Notes under the pieces: model-generated | Seen by the model: the letters and a program-made list of their open reading frames with translations, nothing else | Database searches by the model: none | What the model was told of the DNA's origin: nothing | Position numbers and translations under genes: made by a program | Assembly (NCBI GenBank): GCA_934635545.1 | Contig: CAKTZN010000016.1 | Span: forward strand, 1 to 16,838 | Direction: 5' to 3' | Source of the DNA: an uncultured Oscillospiraceae bacterium | GTDB lineage: Bacteria; Bacillota; Clostridia; Oscillospirales; Oscillospiraceae | DNA length: 16,838 nucleotides | Shown here: piece after piece, positions 1 to 5,696 of the stretch | Numbering within the stretch: the first letter of the stretch is position 1 | Layout of the letters: each line of letters opens with the position of its first letter

Positions 1-2
1 GC

Positions 3-422
3 TCCCTGACCTATCTGGGGGTGCTGGTGGGCAACATCCTGATCTCCATTCCCTTGTGCATCAAGTGGCAGGGTCTGGGCGCCGCCATCGGCACCGCCAT
101 TGCCACGCTGGTGGGCAACGTGATCCTGATGAACTGGTACTACTATCACCGCATCGGCCTGAATATTCCCGCCTTCTGGCGGCATATTCTCCACCTGACG
201 CCCTCCATGCTGCTGCCTGCCGCCGCGGCGGTGCTGCTGGCGGTGTTCGTCCACCCCACCACCTATTGGGGTCTGATCCCGCCGGGACTTGCCTTTGTGG
301 CGGTATACGGCATTTCCGTGTGGCTGTTCGGCATGAACCGCTATGAACGAGGTCTGGTCACTGGTCCGCTGCGGCGGCTGACCCGCCGAAGAAAGAGAGG
401 AGGTGGCCGCCGTGCCCCGTAA
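3..422 (+). CDS. Polysaccharide/oligosaccharide flippase, C-terminal part (partial at the window edge)
   Basis: Only the last roughly 139 residues are inside the window; the reading frame is open to the left edge, so the start lies outside. The visible part has alternating hydrophobic segments (around TYLGVLVGNILISIPL, GAAIGTAIATLVGNVILM, LLPAAAAVLLAVFV and GLAFVAVYGISVWLFG), followed by a very basic tail rich in Arg/Lys. The combination GLGAAIGTAIA plus a short YYYHRIGL segment resembles the C-terminal half of Wzx/MOP-superfamily flippases, which move undecaprenyl-linked glycans across the membrane. Family assignment is from pattern recognition only; a SpoVB- or MurJ-like member is not excluded. 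Its last 11 bases overlap the following TetR gene, which suggests translational coupling. Confidence 0.65.
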   Translation, partial: SLTYLGVLVGNILISIPLCIKWQGLGAAIGTAIATLVGNVILMNWYYYHRIGLNIPAFWRHILHLTPSMLLPAAAAVLLAVFVHPTTYWGLIPPGLAFVAVYGISVWLFGMNRYERGLVTGPLRRLTRRRKRGGGRRAP

Positions 423-1002
423 ATCCGGACGCAATACCAAGGGCCGCATCGTCTCTGCAGCGTGGAAGCTGTTCTATGAGCAGGGCTATGACAACACCAC
501 CGTGGAGGATATCATCTTCGAGTCCGAGACCTCCAAGGGTAGCTTTTACCACTACTTCGAGGGCAAGGACGCACTGCTGGGCTCTCTGTCCATGATCTTC
601 GACGAGAAGTACGAGGAGCTGCGGCAGGAGATGGCCCCGGACATGCATGCCGCGGACAAGCTGCTGTATATGAATCACGAGCTGTTCACCATGATCGACA
701 ACACCGTGTCGGTGGAGCTGCTGGCCCGGCTGTTTTCCACCCAGCTGACCACCAAGGGCGAGAAGCACCTGCTGAACCGCGACCGCATGTATTTCAAGCT
801 GCTGCACCAGGTGGTGCGGCAAGGCATGGAGCGCCGCGAGCTGCGAACAGATATGACCGCCAACGAGATCATCAACGACTACGCCATGTTCGAGCGGGCG
901 CTGATGTACGACTGGTGTCTGGCGGACGGCGGCTACGCGCTGGCCCGCAACGCCGACCGGCTGATGCCCATGTTTCTGGCCAATTATCGGGGTGAAAAAT
1001 AA
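412..1002 (+). CDS. TetR/AcrR-family transcriptional regulator
   Basis: This 196-residue protein begins MPRKSGRNTK and has a typical TetR N-terminal DNA-binding domain: a helix rich in A/L/F (RIVSAAWKLFYEQGYDNTTV) and a helix-turn-helix with the family's SKGSFYHYFEGKDALL recognition segment at about residues 41-56. The rest is a helical ligand/dimerization domain of ordinary length with no recognisable specificity. I chose GTG at 412 because an AGGAGG at 398-403 lies 8 bases upstream; the in-frame GTG at 403 overlaps that ribosome binding site and is unlikely. The gene overlaps the flippase by 11 bases and is followed by an AT-rich gap with a long palindrome that could be its operator. Which genes it controls is unknown; the flippase and the downstream symporter are the obvious candidates. 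Confidence 0.9.
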   Translation: MPRKSGRNTKGRIVSAAWKLFYEQGYDNTTVEDIIFESETSKGSFYHYFEGKDALLGSLSMIFDEKYEELRQEMAPDMHAADKLLYMNHELFTMIDNTVSVELLARLFSTQLTTKGEKHLLNRDRMYFKLLHQVVRQGMERRELRTDMTANEIINDYAMFERALMYDWCLADGGYALARNADRLMPMFLANYRGEK

Positions 1003-1055
1003 AATTTATTTTTCGTCTTTTGACAGATTTATAAATCGTCTACCTCTCTTTACTT

Positions 1056-1075
1056 GTATTTATCAGTATTTATCA
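1056..1075 (+). repeat. Tandem direct repeat, 2 x GTATTTATCA
   Basis: Two exact, adjacent copies of the 10-base unit GTATTTATCA lie in the AT-rich gap upstream of the putP-like gene, just before the long inverted repeat. The one-helical-turn period would put two protein sites on the same DNA face. No function is known to me. Confidence 0.6.
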
Positions 1076-1084
1076 CATCTTTAG

Positions 1085-1122
1085 CAGAATGTAGTATAGA
1101 ATTAGTTCTATACTACATTCTG
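1085..1122. promoter_or_regulatory. 17-bp perfect inverted repeat (candidate operator)
   Basis: The left arm 1085-1101 (CAGAATGTAGTATAGAA) and the right arm 1106-1122 are perfect reverse complements separated by TTAG. Neither side has a convincing T tract (TATTTACG to the right), so it is a poor intrinsic terminator. It sits directly upstream of the -35 box of the putP promoter, centred about 56 bases before the expected transcription start, a plausible position for a regulator dimer. The TetR gene ending at 1002 is the nearest candidate binder; that link is inference. Confidence 0.55.
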
Positions 1123-1124
1123 TA

Positions 1125-1153
1125 TTTACGTCTAGTAAAAAGTATGTTATATT
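1125..1153 (+). promoter_or_regulatory. Promoter of the putP-like gene
   Basis: TTTACG (1125-1130) and TATATT (1148-1153) are separated by 17 bases, fitting a housekeeping sigma promoter. The expected start near 1160 leaves a short leader before the ATG at 1187, which has an AGAGG ribosome binding site at 1174-1178. Confidence 0.55.
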
Positions 1154-1186
1154 AACTCTCGTTAGACAGAAAGAGAGGTTCCAAAC

Positions 1187-2731
1187 ATGACATCTGCACA
1201 AATTTGTATCATCATCGCCATTGCGGTGTACCTCATCGCCATGGTGTTCGTAGGCGTGGCCTACTCCCGCGCCAGCAAGGGCGGCGCGGACAGCTTCTAT
1301 CTGGGCGGCCGCCAGCTGGGCCCCGTGGTCACGGCCATGAGCGCCGAGGCCAGCGACATGAGCTCCTGGCTGCTGATGGGTCTGCCCGGCGTGGCGTACT
1401 TCACCGGTATCGCCGACGCGGCGTGGACCGCCATCGGTCTGGCGCTGGGCACCTACCTGAACTTCCTGCTGGTGGCCAAGCGGCTGCGTATCTACTCCGC
1501 CGAGATCAATGCCATCACCGTGCCGGAGTTCTTCTCCAAGCGCTTCAAGGACGATAAGAAGGTGCTGCTGGGCATCTCCGCCCTGATCATCCTGATCTTC
1601 TTCATCCCCTATACCGCCTCCGGCTTTGCCGCCATCGGCAAGCTGTTCAACAGCCTGTTCGGCTTCGACTACATGGTCTCCATGCTGATCGGCGCGGCGG
1701 TGGTCATCCTCTATACCATCATGGGCGGCTTCCTGGCCGTGTCCACCACCGACCTGATCCAGAGCGTGGTCATGACCATCGCCCTGGTGGTGGTGCTGGG
1801 CTTCGGCATCGAGGTGGCAGGCGGCTGGAGCGCCGTCAGCGACAATGCCCACTCCATCCCCGGCTACCTGAGTCTGGTGCAGATGACCGATATCTCCACC
1901 GGCGAGGTGCAGGATTACGGCTTCATCAAGTCCCTGTCCATGCTGGCCTGGGGCCTGGGCTACTTCGGTATGCCCCACATCCTGCTGCGCTTCATGGGCA
2001 TCAGCGACGCCAATAAGATCAAGATCTCCCGCCGCATCGGCAGCATCTGGGTGGTCATCTCCATGACCGTGGCCGTCACCATCGGCGTGGTGGGCCTGTC
2101 CATGTCCCGCGTGGGCGAGATCGAGACCTTCGGCTCCTCCAGCGCCGCCGAGGCCGTCATCGTCAAGATCGCCGACCTGCTGAGCACCCACGGCGTGCTG
2201 GCCGCGCTGATCGCCGGTCTCATCATCGCCGGTATCCTGGCCTCCACCATGTCCACGGCGGACAGCCAGTTGCTGGCCGCGTCCTCCAGCGTGTCCGAGG
2301 ATCTGGTGAAGCAGGTGCTGGGCGTGAAGATGTCCGCCAAGACCACCATGTGGGTGGCCCGCGTCACCGTCATCGCCATCTCCGTTATCGCCGTGTTCCT
2401 GGCCCGCGACCCCAACAGCTCCGTGTTCACCATCGTGTCCTTTGCCTGGGCCGGCTTCGGCGCCACCTTCGCTCCCGCCATGCTGACGGCGCTGTTCTGG
2501 AAGCGCACCACCAAGTGGGGCGTCCTGGCCGGTATGATCTCCGGCGGCGCCATGGTGTTCATCTGGAAGTATCTGGTAAAGCCCATGGGCGGCGCGTGGG
2601 GCATCTACGAGCTGCTGCCCGCCTTCATCGTGGCGCTGGTGTTCATCGTGGTGGTCTCCCTGCTGACCAAAGCCCCCGACGCCGACACCGTGGCCACCTT
2701 CGACAAGGTCAAGGCCGACTGCAAGAAGTAA
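1187..2731 (+). CDS. putP: Sodium/proline symporter, PutP type (SSS family)
   Basis: This 514-residue membrane protein matches the usual length of PutP and has about 13 hydrophobic segments. Diagnostic stretches are FYLGGRQLGP (about 37-46); EASDMSSWLLMGLPG (54-68), with the Asp at 57 corresponding to the Na+-coupling Asp55 of E. coli PutP; the SSS-family signature GGFLAVSTTDLIQ (180-192); and STMSTADSQLL (353-363), which matches the Ser/Thr Na+-site region. It would import proline, or a related substrate, with sodium across the cytoplasmic membrane. The gene stands alone between its own promoter and a strong terminator. The AT-rich palindromic region upstream suggests dedicated regulation. 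Family is certain; proline as substrate is inferred from overall similarity to PutP rather than to pantothenate or other SSS members. Confidence 0.92.
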   Translation: MTSAQICIIIAIAVYLIAMVFVGVAYSRASKGGADSFYLGGRQLGPVVTAMSAEASDMSSWLLMGLPGVAYFTGIADAAWTAIGLALGTYLNFLLVAKRLRIYSAEINAITVPEFFSKRFKDDKKVLLGISALIILIFFIPYTASGFAAIGKLFNSLFGFDYMVSMLIGAAVVILYTIMGGFLAVSTTDLIQSVVMTIALVVVLGFGIEVAGGWSAVSDNAHSIPGYLSLVQMTDISTGEVQDYGFIKSLSMLAWGLGYFGMPHILLRFMGISDANKIKISRRIGSIWVVISMTVAVTIGVVGLSMSRVGEIETFGSSSAAEAVIVKIADLLSTHGVLAALIAGLIIAGILASTMSTADSQLLAASSSVSEDLVKQVLGVKMSAKTTMWVARVTVIAISVIAVFLARDPNSSVFTIVSFAWAGFGATFAPAMLTALFWKRTTKWGVLAGMISGGAMVFIWKYLVKPMGGAWGIYELLPAFIVALVFIVVVSLLTKAPDADTVATFDKVKADCKK

Positions 2732-2744
2732 GTAAACCATATTC

Positions 2745-2775
2745 AAAAGAGCCGCCAAGTTGGCGGCTCTTTTTC
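2745..2775 (+). terminator. Intrinsic terminator after the putP-like gene
   Basis: A 13-bp perfect stem (AAAAGAGCCGCCA at 2745-2757 with 2761-2773), a loop AGT and a T run (TTTTTC) directly follow the putP stop. The A-tract makes it potentially bidirectional. Confidence 0.9.
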
Positions 2776-2804
2776 TTGACAAATCGCGGCAGTTCCGCCA
2801 CAAT
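2776..2804 (+). promoter_or_regulatory. Promoter of the PNPOx-like gene
   Basis: A consensus TTGACA (2776-2781) begins immediately after the terminator T run, with CACAAT (2799-2804) 17 bases further on. This gives a leader of about 27 bases to the ATG at 2838, with AGGAGG at 2824-2829. Confidence 0.6.
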
Positions 2805-2837
2805 AGAAGCACCAATATCACACAGGAGGAACTTGCC

Positions 2838-3332
2838 ATGCGCAGAAAAGAATGTGAACGGGACGAAGCCTTCGCCTGGGAGGTGCTGAAAAACTCCGTC
2901 TACTCCACCCTATCCATGGTGCGCCCGGACGGCACGCCCTACGCCACGCCGCTGAACATCGTGGGCGACGAGGTGTACAAGACCCTGTACTTCCACTGCG
3001 CCGGAAAGGGTAAGCGCTGGGAGCTCCTGAAGGACGGCGCGCCGGTGTGCGTTACGGCGGTGTCCACCGCCACGCTGATCCCCAACGGCTTCACCACCGC
3101 CTACCGCAGCGCCATGTTCCAGGGCCGCGCCGAGGTGGTGACCGACGAGGGTGAGAAGATCAAGGCCATGCTTCTGCTGTGTACCGCCTTTGACCCCAAG
3201 GCCATGGGCCGGTTCGACGAGGCCATGGCCCGCTGCACCGCTCAGGTCATCAAGATCGTGCCGGAGGCCATCACCGGCAAGGAGCACGAGATGCACCAGG
3301 CGCCCAAGGCCCACGGCTGCAAGGGCGAATAA
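2838..3332 (+). CDS. Pyridoxamine 5'-phosphate oxidase-like flavin-binding protein (NimA-related)
   Basis: The 164-residue product starts MRRKECERDEAFAWEVL, like small FMN-binding split-barrel proteins of the NimA/COG3467 type. The core RPDGTPYATPLNIVGDE ... LYFHCAGKGKRWELLKD is the typical beta-barrel pattern in which the Gly-Lys segment contacts flavin phosphate; the family His precedes it (FHCAGKGK). Members include 5-nitroimidazole reductases and general flavin reductases; the substrate here is unknown. I chose the ATG at 2838 for its AGGAGG at 8 bases; the longer frame starting at 2760 would begin inside the upstream terminator. The C-terminus carries an unusual His/Cys-containing tail (HEMHQAPKAHGCKGE). 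The gene is monocistronic, with its own promoter and a downstream hairpin terminator. Confidence 0.85.
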   Translation: MRRKECERDEAFAWEVLKNSVYSTLSMVRPDGTPYATPLNIVGDEVYKTLYFHCAGKGKRWELLKDGAPVCVTAVSTATLIPNGFTTAYRSAMFQGRAEVVTDEGEKIKAMLLLCTAFDPKAMGRFDEAMARCTAQVIKIVPEAITGKEHEMHQAPKAHGCKGE

Positions 3333-3342
3333 GGCGGTTTTA

Positions 3343-3416
3343 TCGGTACATTAAGGGGTCTCTTTCGGTACATAAAGCCCCCTTTTGGGGTACATAAACG
3401 GCCGTTATCGGTACAC
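3343..3416 (+). repeat. Four GGTACA-centred repeats at 22/22/21-base spacing
   Basis: TCGGTACAT (3343-3351), TCGGTACAT (3365-3373), GGGGTACAT (3387-3395) and TCGGTACAC (3408-3416) begin 22, 22 and 21 bases apart. Three of the four continue with an A-rich TAA/AAA; the sequence between them is not conserved. The fourth copy forms the base of the following terminator stem. The spacing of about two helical turns puts all cores on one DNA face. They lie upstream of the antiporter promoter. Their function is unknown; protein-binding sites are my best guess. Confidence 0.7.
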
Positions 3417-3462
3417 ATTTTCCGGCAGGAGCATTTCCGCCGGAGAATGTGTACTTTTTCTT
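3411..3462 (+). terminator. Hairpin terminator after the PNPOx-like gene
   Basis: A 16-bp stem (3411-3426 with 3439-3454, one G-T wobble), a 12-base loop and TTTTTCTT form an intrinsic terminator 78 bases after the stop codon. The outer part of the stem uses the GTACAC of the last repeat unit. Confidence 0.8.
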
Positions 3463-3489
3463 GCGATTTTTTAACGACTCTGTTATACT
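3461..3489 (+). promoter_or_regulatory. Promoter of the NhaC-family gene
   Basis: TTGCGA (3461-3466) and TATACT (3484-3489) are 17 bases apart. The start would be near 3496, leaving only about 26 bases of leader before the ATG at 3522, which follows AAGGAG. Confidence 0.65.
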
Positions 3490-3521
3490 GCGGATAACTT
3501 CCCAGGTAAGGAGAAACTACT

Positions 3522-4865
3522 ATGGCGGAAATCATCATAGCCTTTGCGCCCCTTGTGTTTCTGATCGTCTATGCCCTCAAGACCCGGAAGATGGCCGAGT
3601 CCATGATCCTGGCCACGCTGCTGGCCATGGTGCTGCTGCACCGGCAGCATTTTCTCACCGGCACCATCGACGCCATGTATGCCACGCTGGCCAACGCCTC
3701 CTATCAGTTCGCCCTGTGCGTCATCATCGGCTTCGGCGGCATGATCACGCTGCTGCAGGCCTCCGGCGCGCTGATGGGGTTCCGTGACCTGCTGGCAAGG
3801 GTGGCCTCCACGCCGCGACGGACGCTGCTGCTGGCCTGGCTTTTGTCGGTGGTCATGTTCGTGGACGAATATCTCAACGCCCTGACGGTCACCATCTCCA
3901 TGCGGGGCATCTGCGACAAGAACCGCATCCCCCGTGAGCATCTGGCGGTGCAGGCCAACATCATGGCCTGCTGTCTGTGCGTCACCGTTCCCTTCACCAG
4001 TTGGACGGCCTTCAGCGTGGGGCTGATCTCTGATTTTGACCTGGGCTTCAACGACTATCTGCAGGCCATTCCCTTTATGTTCTATCCGCTGGCTATGATG
4101 CTGCTGAGCCTGCTGCTGGCGCTGGGCGTATTCCCTAAGGTGGGCGGTCTGAAGCAGGCCTATCAGCGGGTACAGTCCGGCGGCGCACCCTTTGAGCAGA
4201 ACGCTTCTGCCGAGAAGCTGGTGGACATTGCCGATGTGGACGAGAACAATGTGTCCTCCGCATGGAACGCCATTATCCCGCTGGCGGCACTGGTGGGCGG
4301 CACCGTCCTCTTTGACAACGACCTGCTCCACGGCATCATTATTGCCCTGATCGTGCAGTTTCTGCTGTATGTGATCTCCAAGCGTATGACGGTGGGCGAG
4401 TACTTTGACCATTTCTTTGTCGGGGCCAAGGGCATGACCTCCATCGCCATCGTGGTGGGCTTTGGACTGATGCTCAGTGACGCCAACCGGGAATTGGGGC
4501 TGTTCGACATCCTGATCAACGGCATCGGCGGCACGGTGCCCGCCTGGGTGATCCCGCCGCTGGCCTTTCTTCTGGTGGCGCTGACGGTGTTCGCCGTGGG
4601 CGGCTGCTGGGCGGTGATGACCATTGCCGTGCCGGTGTTCCTTCCCATGGGCGCGGCGGCCGGGGTCTCCGCGCCGCTGATGATCGCCGCCGTCATGAGC
4701 GGCATCACCCTGGGCTACAGCCTGTGCTTCTATGCCGACGCCGTGCTGATGACCACCGCGGGCTCCGGCGTGTCCAACCTTACCACCATCAAGGCCACGA
4801 CGCCCTACGCCATCGGCGTGGCGGCGGTGAGCGCCGCCGGCTTCCTGCTGTGTGGGCTGATGTGA
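3522..4865 (+). CDS. Na+/H+ antiporter NhaC-family protein
   Basis: This 447-residue protein is almost entirely hydrophobic, with 11 or more likely membrane segments. It carries the NhaC-family features VVMFVDEYLNALTV (about 110-123, acidic pair within a membrane segment), the downstream SMRGICDKNRIPREHLA cytoplasmic stretch, TVPFTSW (155-161) and a C-terminal repeat half with GYSLCFYADAVLMTTAGSGVSN. The family exchanges sodium for protons or for small organic acids (malate/lactate); the substrate cannot be told here. It has its own promoter and AAGGAG ribosome binding site, and is followed by a terminator. The upstream phased repeats suggest control by a DNA-binding protein. The length is normal and no defect is visible. 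Confidence 0.85.
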   Translation: MAEIIIAFAPLVFLIVYALKTRKMAESMILATLLAMVLLHRQHFLTGTIDAMYATLANASYQFALCVIIGFGGMITLLQASGALMGFRDLLARVASTPRRTLLLAWLLSVVMFVDEYLNALTVTISMRGICDKNRIPREHLAVQANIMACCLCVTVPFTSWTAFSVGLISDFDLGFNDYLQAIPFMFYPLAMMLLSLLLALGVFPKVGGLKQAYQRVQSGGAPFEQNASAEKLVDIADVDENNVSSAWNAIIPLAALVGGTVLFDNDLLHGIIIALIVQFLLYVISKRMTVGEYFDHFFVGAKGMTSIAIVVGFGLMLSDANRELGLFDILINGIGGTVPAWVIPPLAFLLVALTVFAVGGCWAVMTIAVPVFLPMGAAAGVSAPLMIAAVMSGITLGYSLCFYADAVLMTTAGSGVSNLTTIKATTPYAIGVAAVSAAGFLLCGLM

Positions 4866-4886
4866 GGGAGGGGTAGAACCCCTCCC
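4866..4886. repeat. GC-rich palindrome directly after the NhaC stop codon
   Basis: GGGAGGGGT (4866-4874), loop AGA, and ACCCCTCCC (4878-4886) form a 9-bp perfect hairpin starting at the base after the stop codon. No T tract follows, so it is not a terminator. Its shape recalls dispersed REP-like palindromes seen in related gut clostridia; this cannot be tested from one copy. Confidence 0.5.
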
Positions 4887-4940
4887 CTACGCACGAACAC
4901 CGCCTCCGGGAAAGGGCGTTGACAGCACTCCGGAAACCGA

Positions 4941-4980
4941 AAAAAGAGGCCTTCCGCCGCGGCGGAAGGTCTCTTCTTTA
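4941..4980 (+). terminator. Intrinsic terminator of the NhaC-family gene
   Basis: A 15-bp stem (4944-4958 with 4961-4975, one G-T wobble) rich in GGCGGAAGG is flanked by an A run to the left and TCTTCTTTATT to the right. It could also stop transcription coming from the right. Confidence 0.8.
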
Positions 4981-4994
4981 TTCACCTTGAGGCA

Positions 4995-5016
4995 GTTCCG
5001 TGCGAGAGCACGGAAC
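4995..5016. other. Perfect 9-bp hairpin with GAGA loop next to the IS left end
   Basis: GTTCCGTGC (4995-5003), GAGA, GCACGGAAC (5008-5016), then seven A residues. The GNRA-type loop would make a very stable RNA hairpin. It lies just outside the first IS-type hairpin and may be host flank or an outer part of the IS left end; the sequence does not decide this. Confidence 0.5.
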
Positions 5017-5023
5017 AAAAAAA

Positions 5024-5042
5024 CCACCCGCTAGGCGGGTGG
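5024..5042 (+). repeat. IS left-end hairpin
   Basis: CCACCCGC (5024-5031), loop TAG, GCGGGTGG (5035-5042) form a perfect 8-bp stem preceded by an A tract, the expected form of an IS200/IS605 left-end recognition hairpin. Confidence 0.7.
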
Positions 5043-5057
5043 GATTCAAGCTTAAGC

Positions 5058-5128
5058 AGGACACTAGCCAAGAGTGATAGAATAATGGATGTTCAGGCCA
5101 TTAAAGCTATCAAAGGAGGAAGTGTCCT
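5058..5128 (+). promoter_or_regulatory. tnpA leader: long-range pairing that can mask the ribosome binding site
   Basis: AGGACACT (5058-5065) is the exact reverse complement of AGTGTCCT (5121-5128), the eight bases between the ribosome binding site AGGAGG (5114-5119) and the ATG at 5129. Inside it, TAATGG (5083-5088) pairs with CCATTA (5098-5103). Folding would hide the translation start. IS200 is known to repress its transposase translation with such a 5' structure; this leader fits that rule. Confidence 0.65.
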
Positions 5129-5583
5129 ATGGCAAACAGTTTAGCACATACGAAATGGTTATGTAAATACCACATTGTATTTACACCGAAGTACCAAGGA
5201 AAGTAATATATAACAGCATAAAAGCAGATATACGAGAAATAATCCGGGATCTGTGTAAATGGAAAGGTGTGGAGATACTGGAAGGTCACTTGATGCCGGA
5301 CCATATCCACATGTTGGTGGCGATCCCACCGAAGTACAGTGTGTCCCAGTTTATGGGGTATTTGAAAGGCAAGAGCGCCATGATGATATATGAGCGCCAT
5401 GCGAACCTGAAGTACAAATTTGGCAACCGGCACTTTTGGGCGGAAGGGTACTATGTGAGCACCGTGGGCTTAAATGAAGCAACGATACGAAAGTACATAC
5501 GTGAGCAAGAGACGCACGACCAGATGATGGATAAGATCACAACAAAGGAATTGGAAGACCCTTTTAAGGGGCCGGCCAAGTAA
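5129..5583 (+). pseudogene. tnpA: IS200/IS605 TnpA transposase, broken by a one-base deletion
   Basis: The first frame from ATG 5129 reads MANSLAHTKWLCKYHIVFTPKY and then stops at 5204-5206. The rest continues in the -1 frame from about 5197 (RKVIYNSIKADIREI...) without interruption to the stop at 5581-5583. Joining the frames gives a product of about 151 residues, the normal length of Y1 TnpA. It has the HUH motif DHIHML (His codons at 5302-5304 and 5308-5310) and the catalytic Tyr in KYIREQ (5494-5496). Comparison with the family's usual FTPKYRRK indicates one missing base at about 5195-5196, between KY and RK. Apart from this the protein looks intact, so the lesion is probably recent. The element would need TnpA from elsewhere to move. 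No slippery heptamer for programmed frameshifting is seen. Confidence 0.85.
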
Positions 5584-5612
5584 TCAGTCCACAATGGCTT
5601 GAACGAAGTGAA

Positions 5613-5692
5613 AGCCAGCGCCTTTTAGGCGCTGGCTGTATTAAGCCCTTATAGGGCTTTGTCAAGCCACCCCTTAGAGGGGTGGTCTTGAC
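5613..5692 (+). repeat. IS right-end hairpin series
   Basis: There are three hairpins after tnpA: 5613-5622 with 5628-5637 (AGCCAGCGCC stem), 5643-5649 with 5653-5659 (AAGCCCT stem), and 5667-5673 with 5679-5685 (CCACCCC stem) extended by GTCAAG/CTTGAC (5661-5666, 5687-5692). The last resembles the left-end hairpin and is the likely right-end recognition structure. The first, read on the minus strand, is followed by TTTC and could weakly terminate the eamA transcript. Confidence 0.65.
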
Positions 5693-5696
5693 TTAA

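Larger units (their letters stand above)
5017..5692 (+). mobile_element. IS200/IS605-family insertion sequence (tnpA only, boundaries approximate)
   Basis: A tnpA reading region flanked by subterminal hairpins on both sides, without inverted terminal repeats or target duplications, is the layout of IS200-type elements that move as single strands through a Y1 HUH transposase. No tnpB is present. Left hairpin 5024-5042 and right hairpin 5667-5685 are similar (both CCACCC... / ...GGGTGG), as expected for transposase-recognised ends. The AT-rich codons (ATA, AGA, AAA) contrast with the GC-rich neighbours, supporting recent acquisition. Exact cleavage sites cannot be set without an empty-site comparison. 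Confidence 0.8.

Noticed and set aside
403..411. TetR start at GTG 403
   Set aside because: It overlaps the AGGAGG ribosome binding site that serves GTG 412.
1073..2839. Long minus-strand open frame (588 codons) opposite putP
   Set aside because: Its product is a His/Gly/Asp/Gln-rich low-complexity sequence typical of the antisense of GC-rich membrane protein codons, and the + strand carries a clear SSS transporter.
3343..3416. Short CRISPR-like array
   Set aside because: The conserved part is only 9-12 bases and the spacers about 10; there is no cas gene and the last unit is part of a terminator.
3490..3521. Sodium or lithium riboswitch for the NhaC-family gene
   Set aside because: The recognised promoter leaves only about 26 bases of leader, too short for a known riboswitch.
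3242..3538. Minus-strand frame across the 22-base repeats as a small repeat protein
   Set aside because: The repeat period is not a multiple of three, so copies encode different peptides, and it overlaps the PNPOx gene end, a terminator and a promoter.
5189..5210. Programmed frameshift in tnpA
   Set aside because: No slippery heptamer or downstream stimulator is seen at the frame change, and IS200-type TnpA is normally a single frame; a one-base deletion is simpler.
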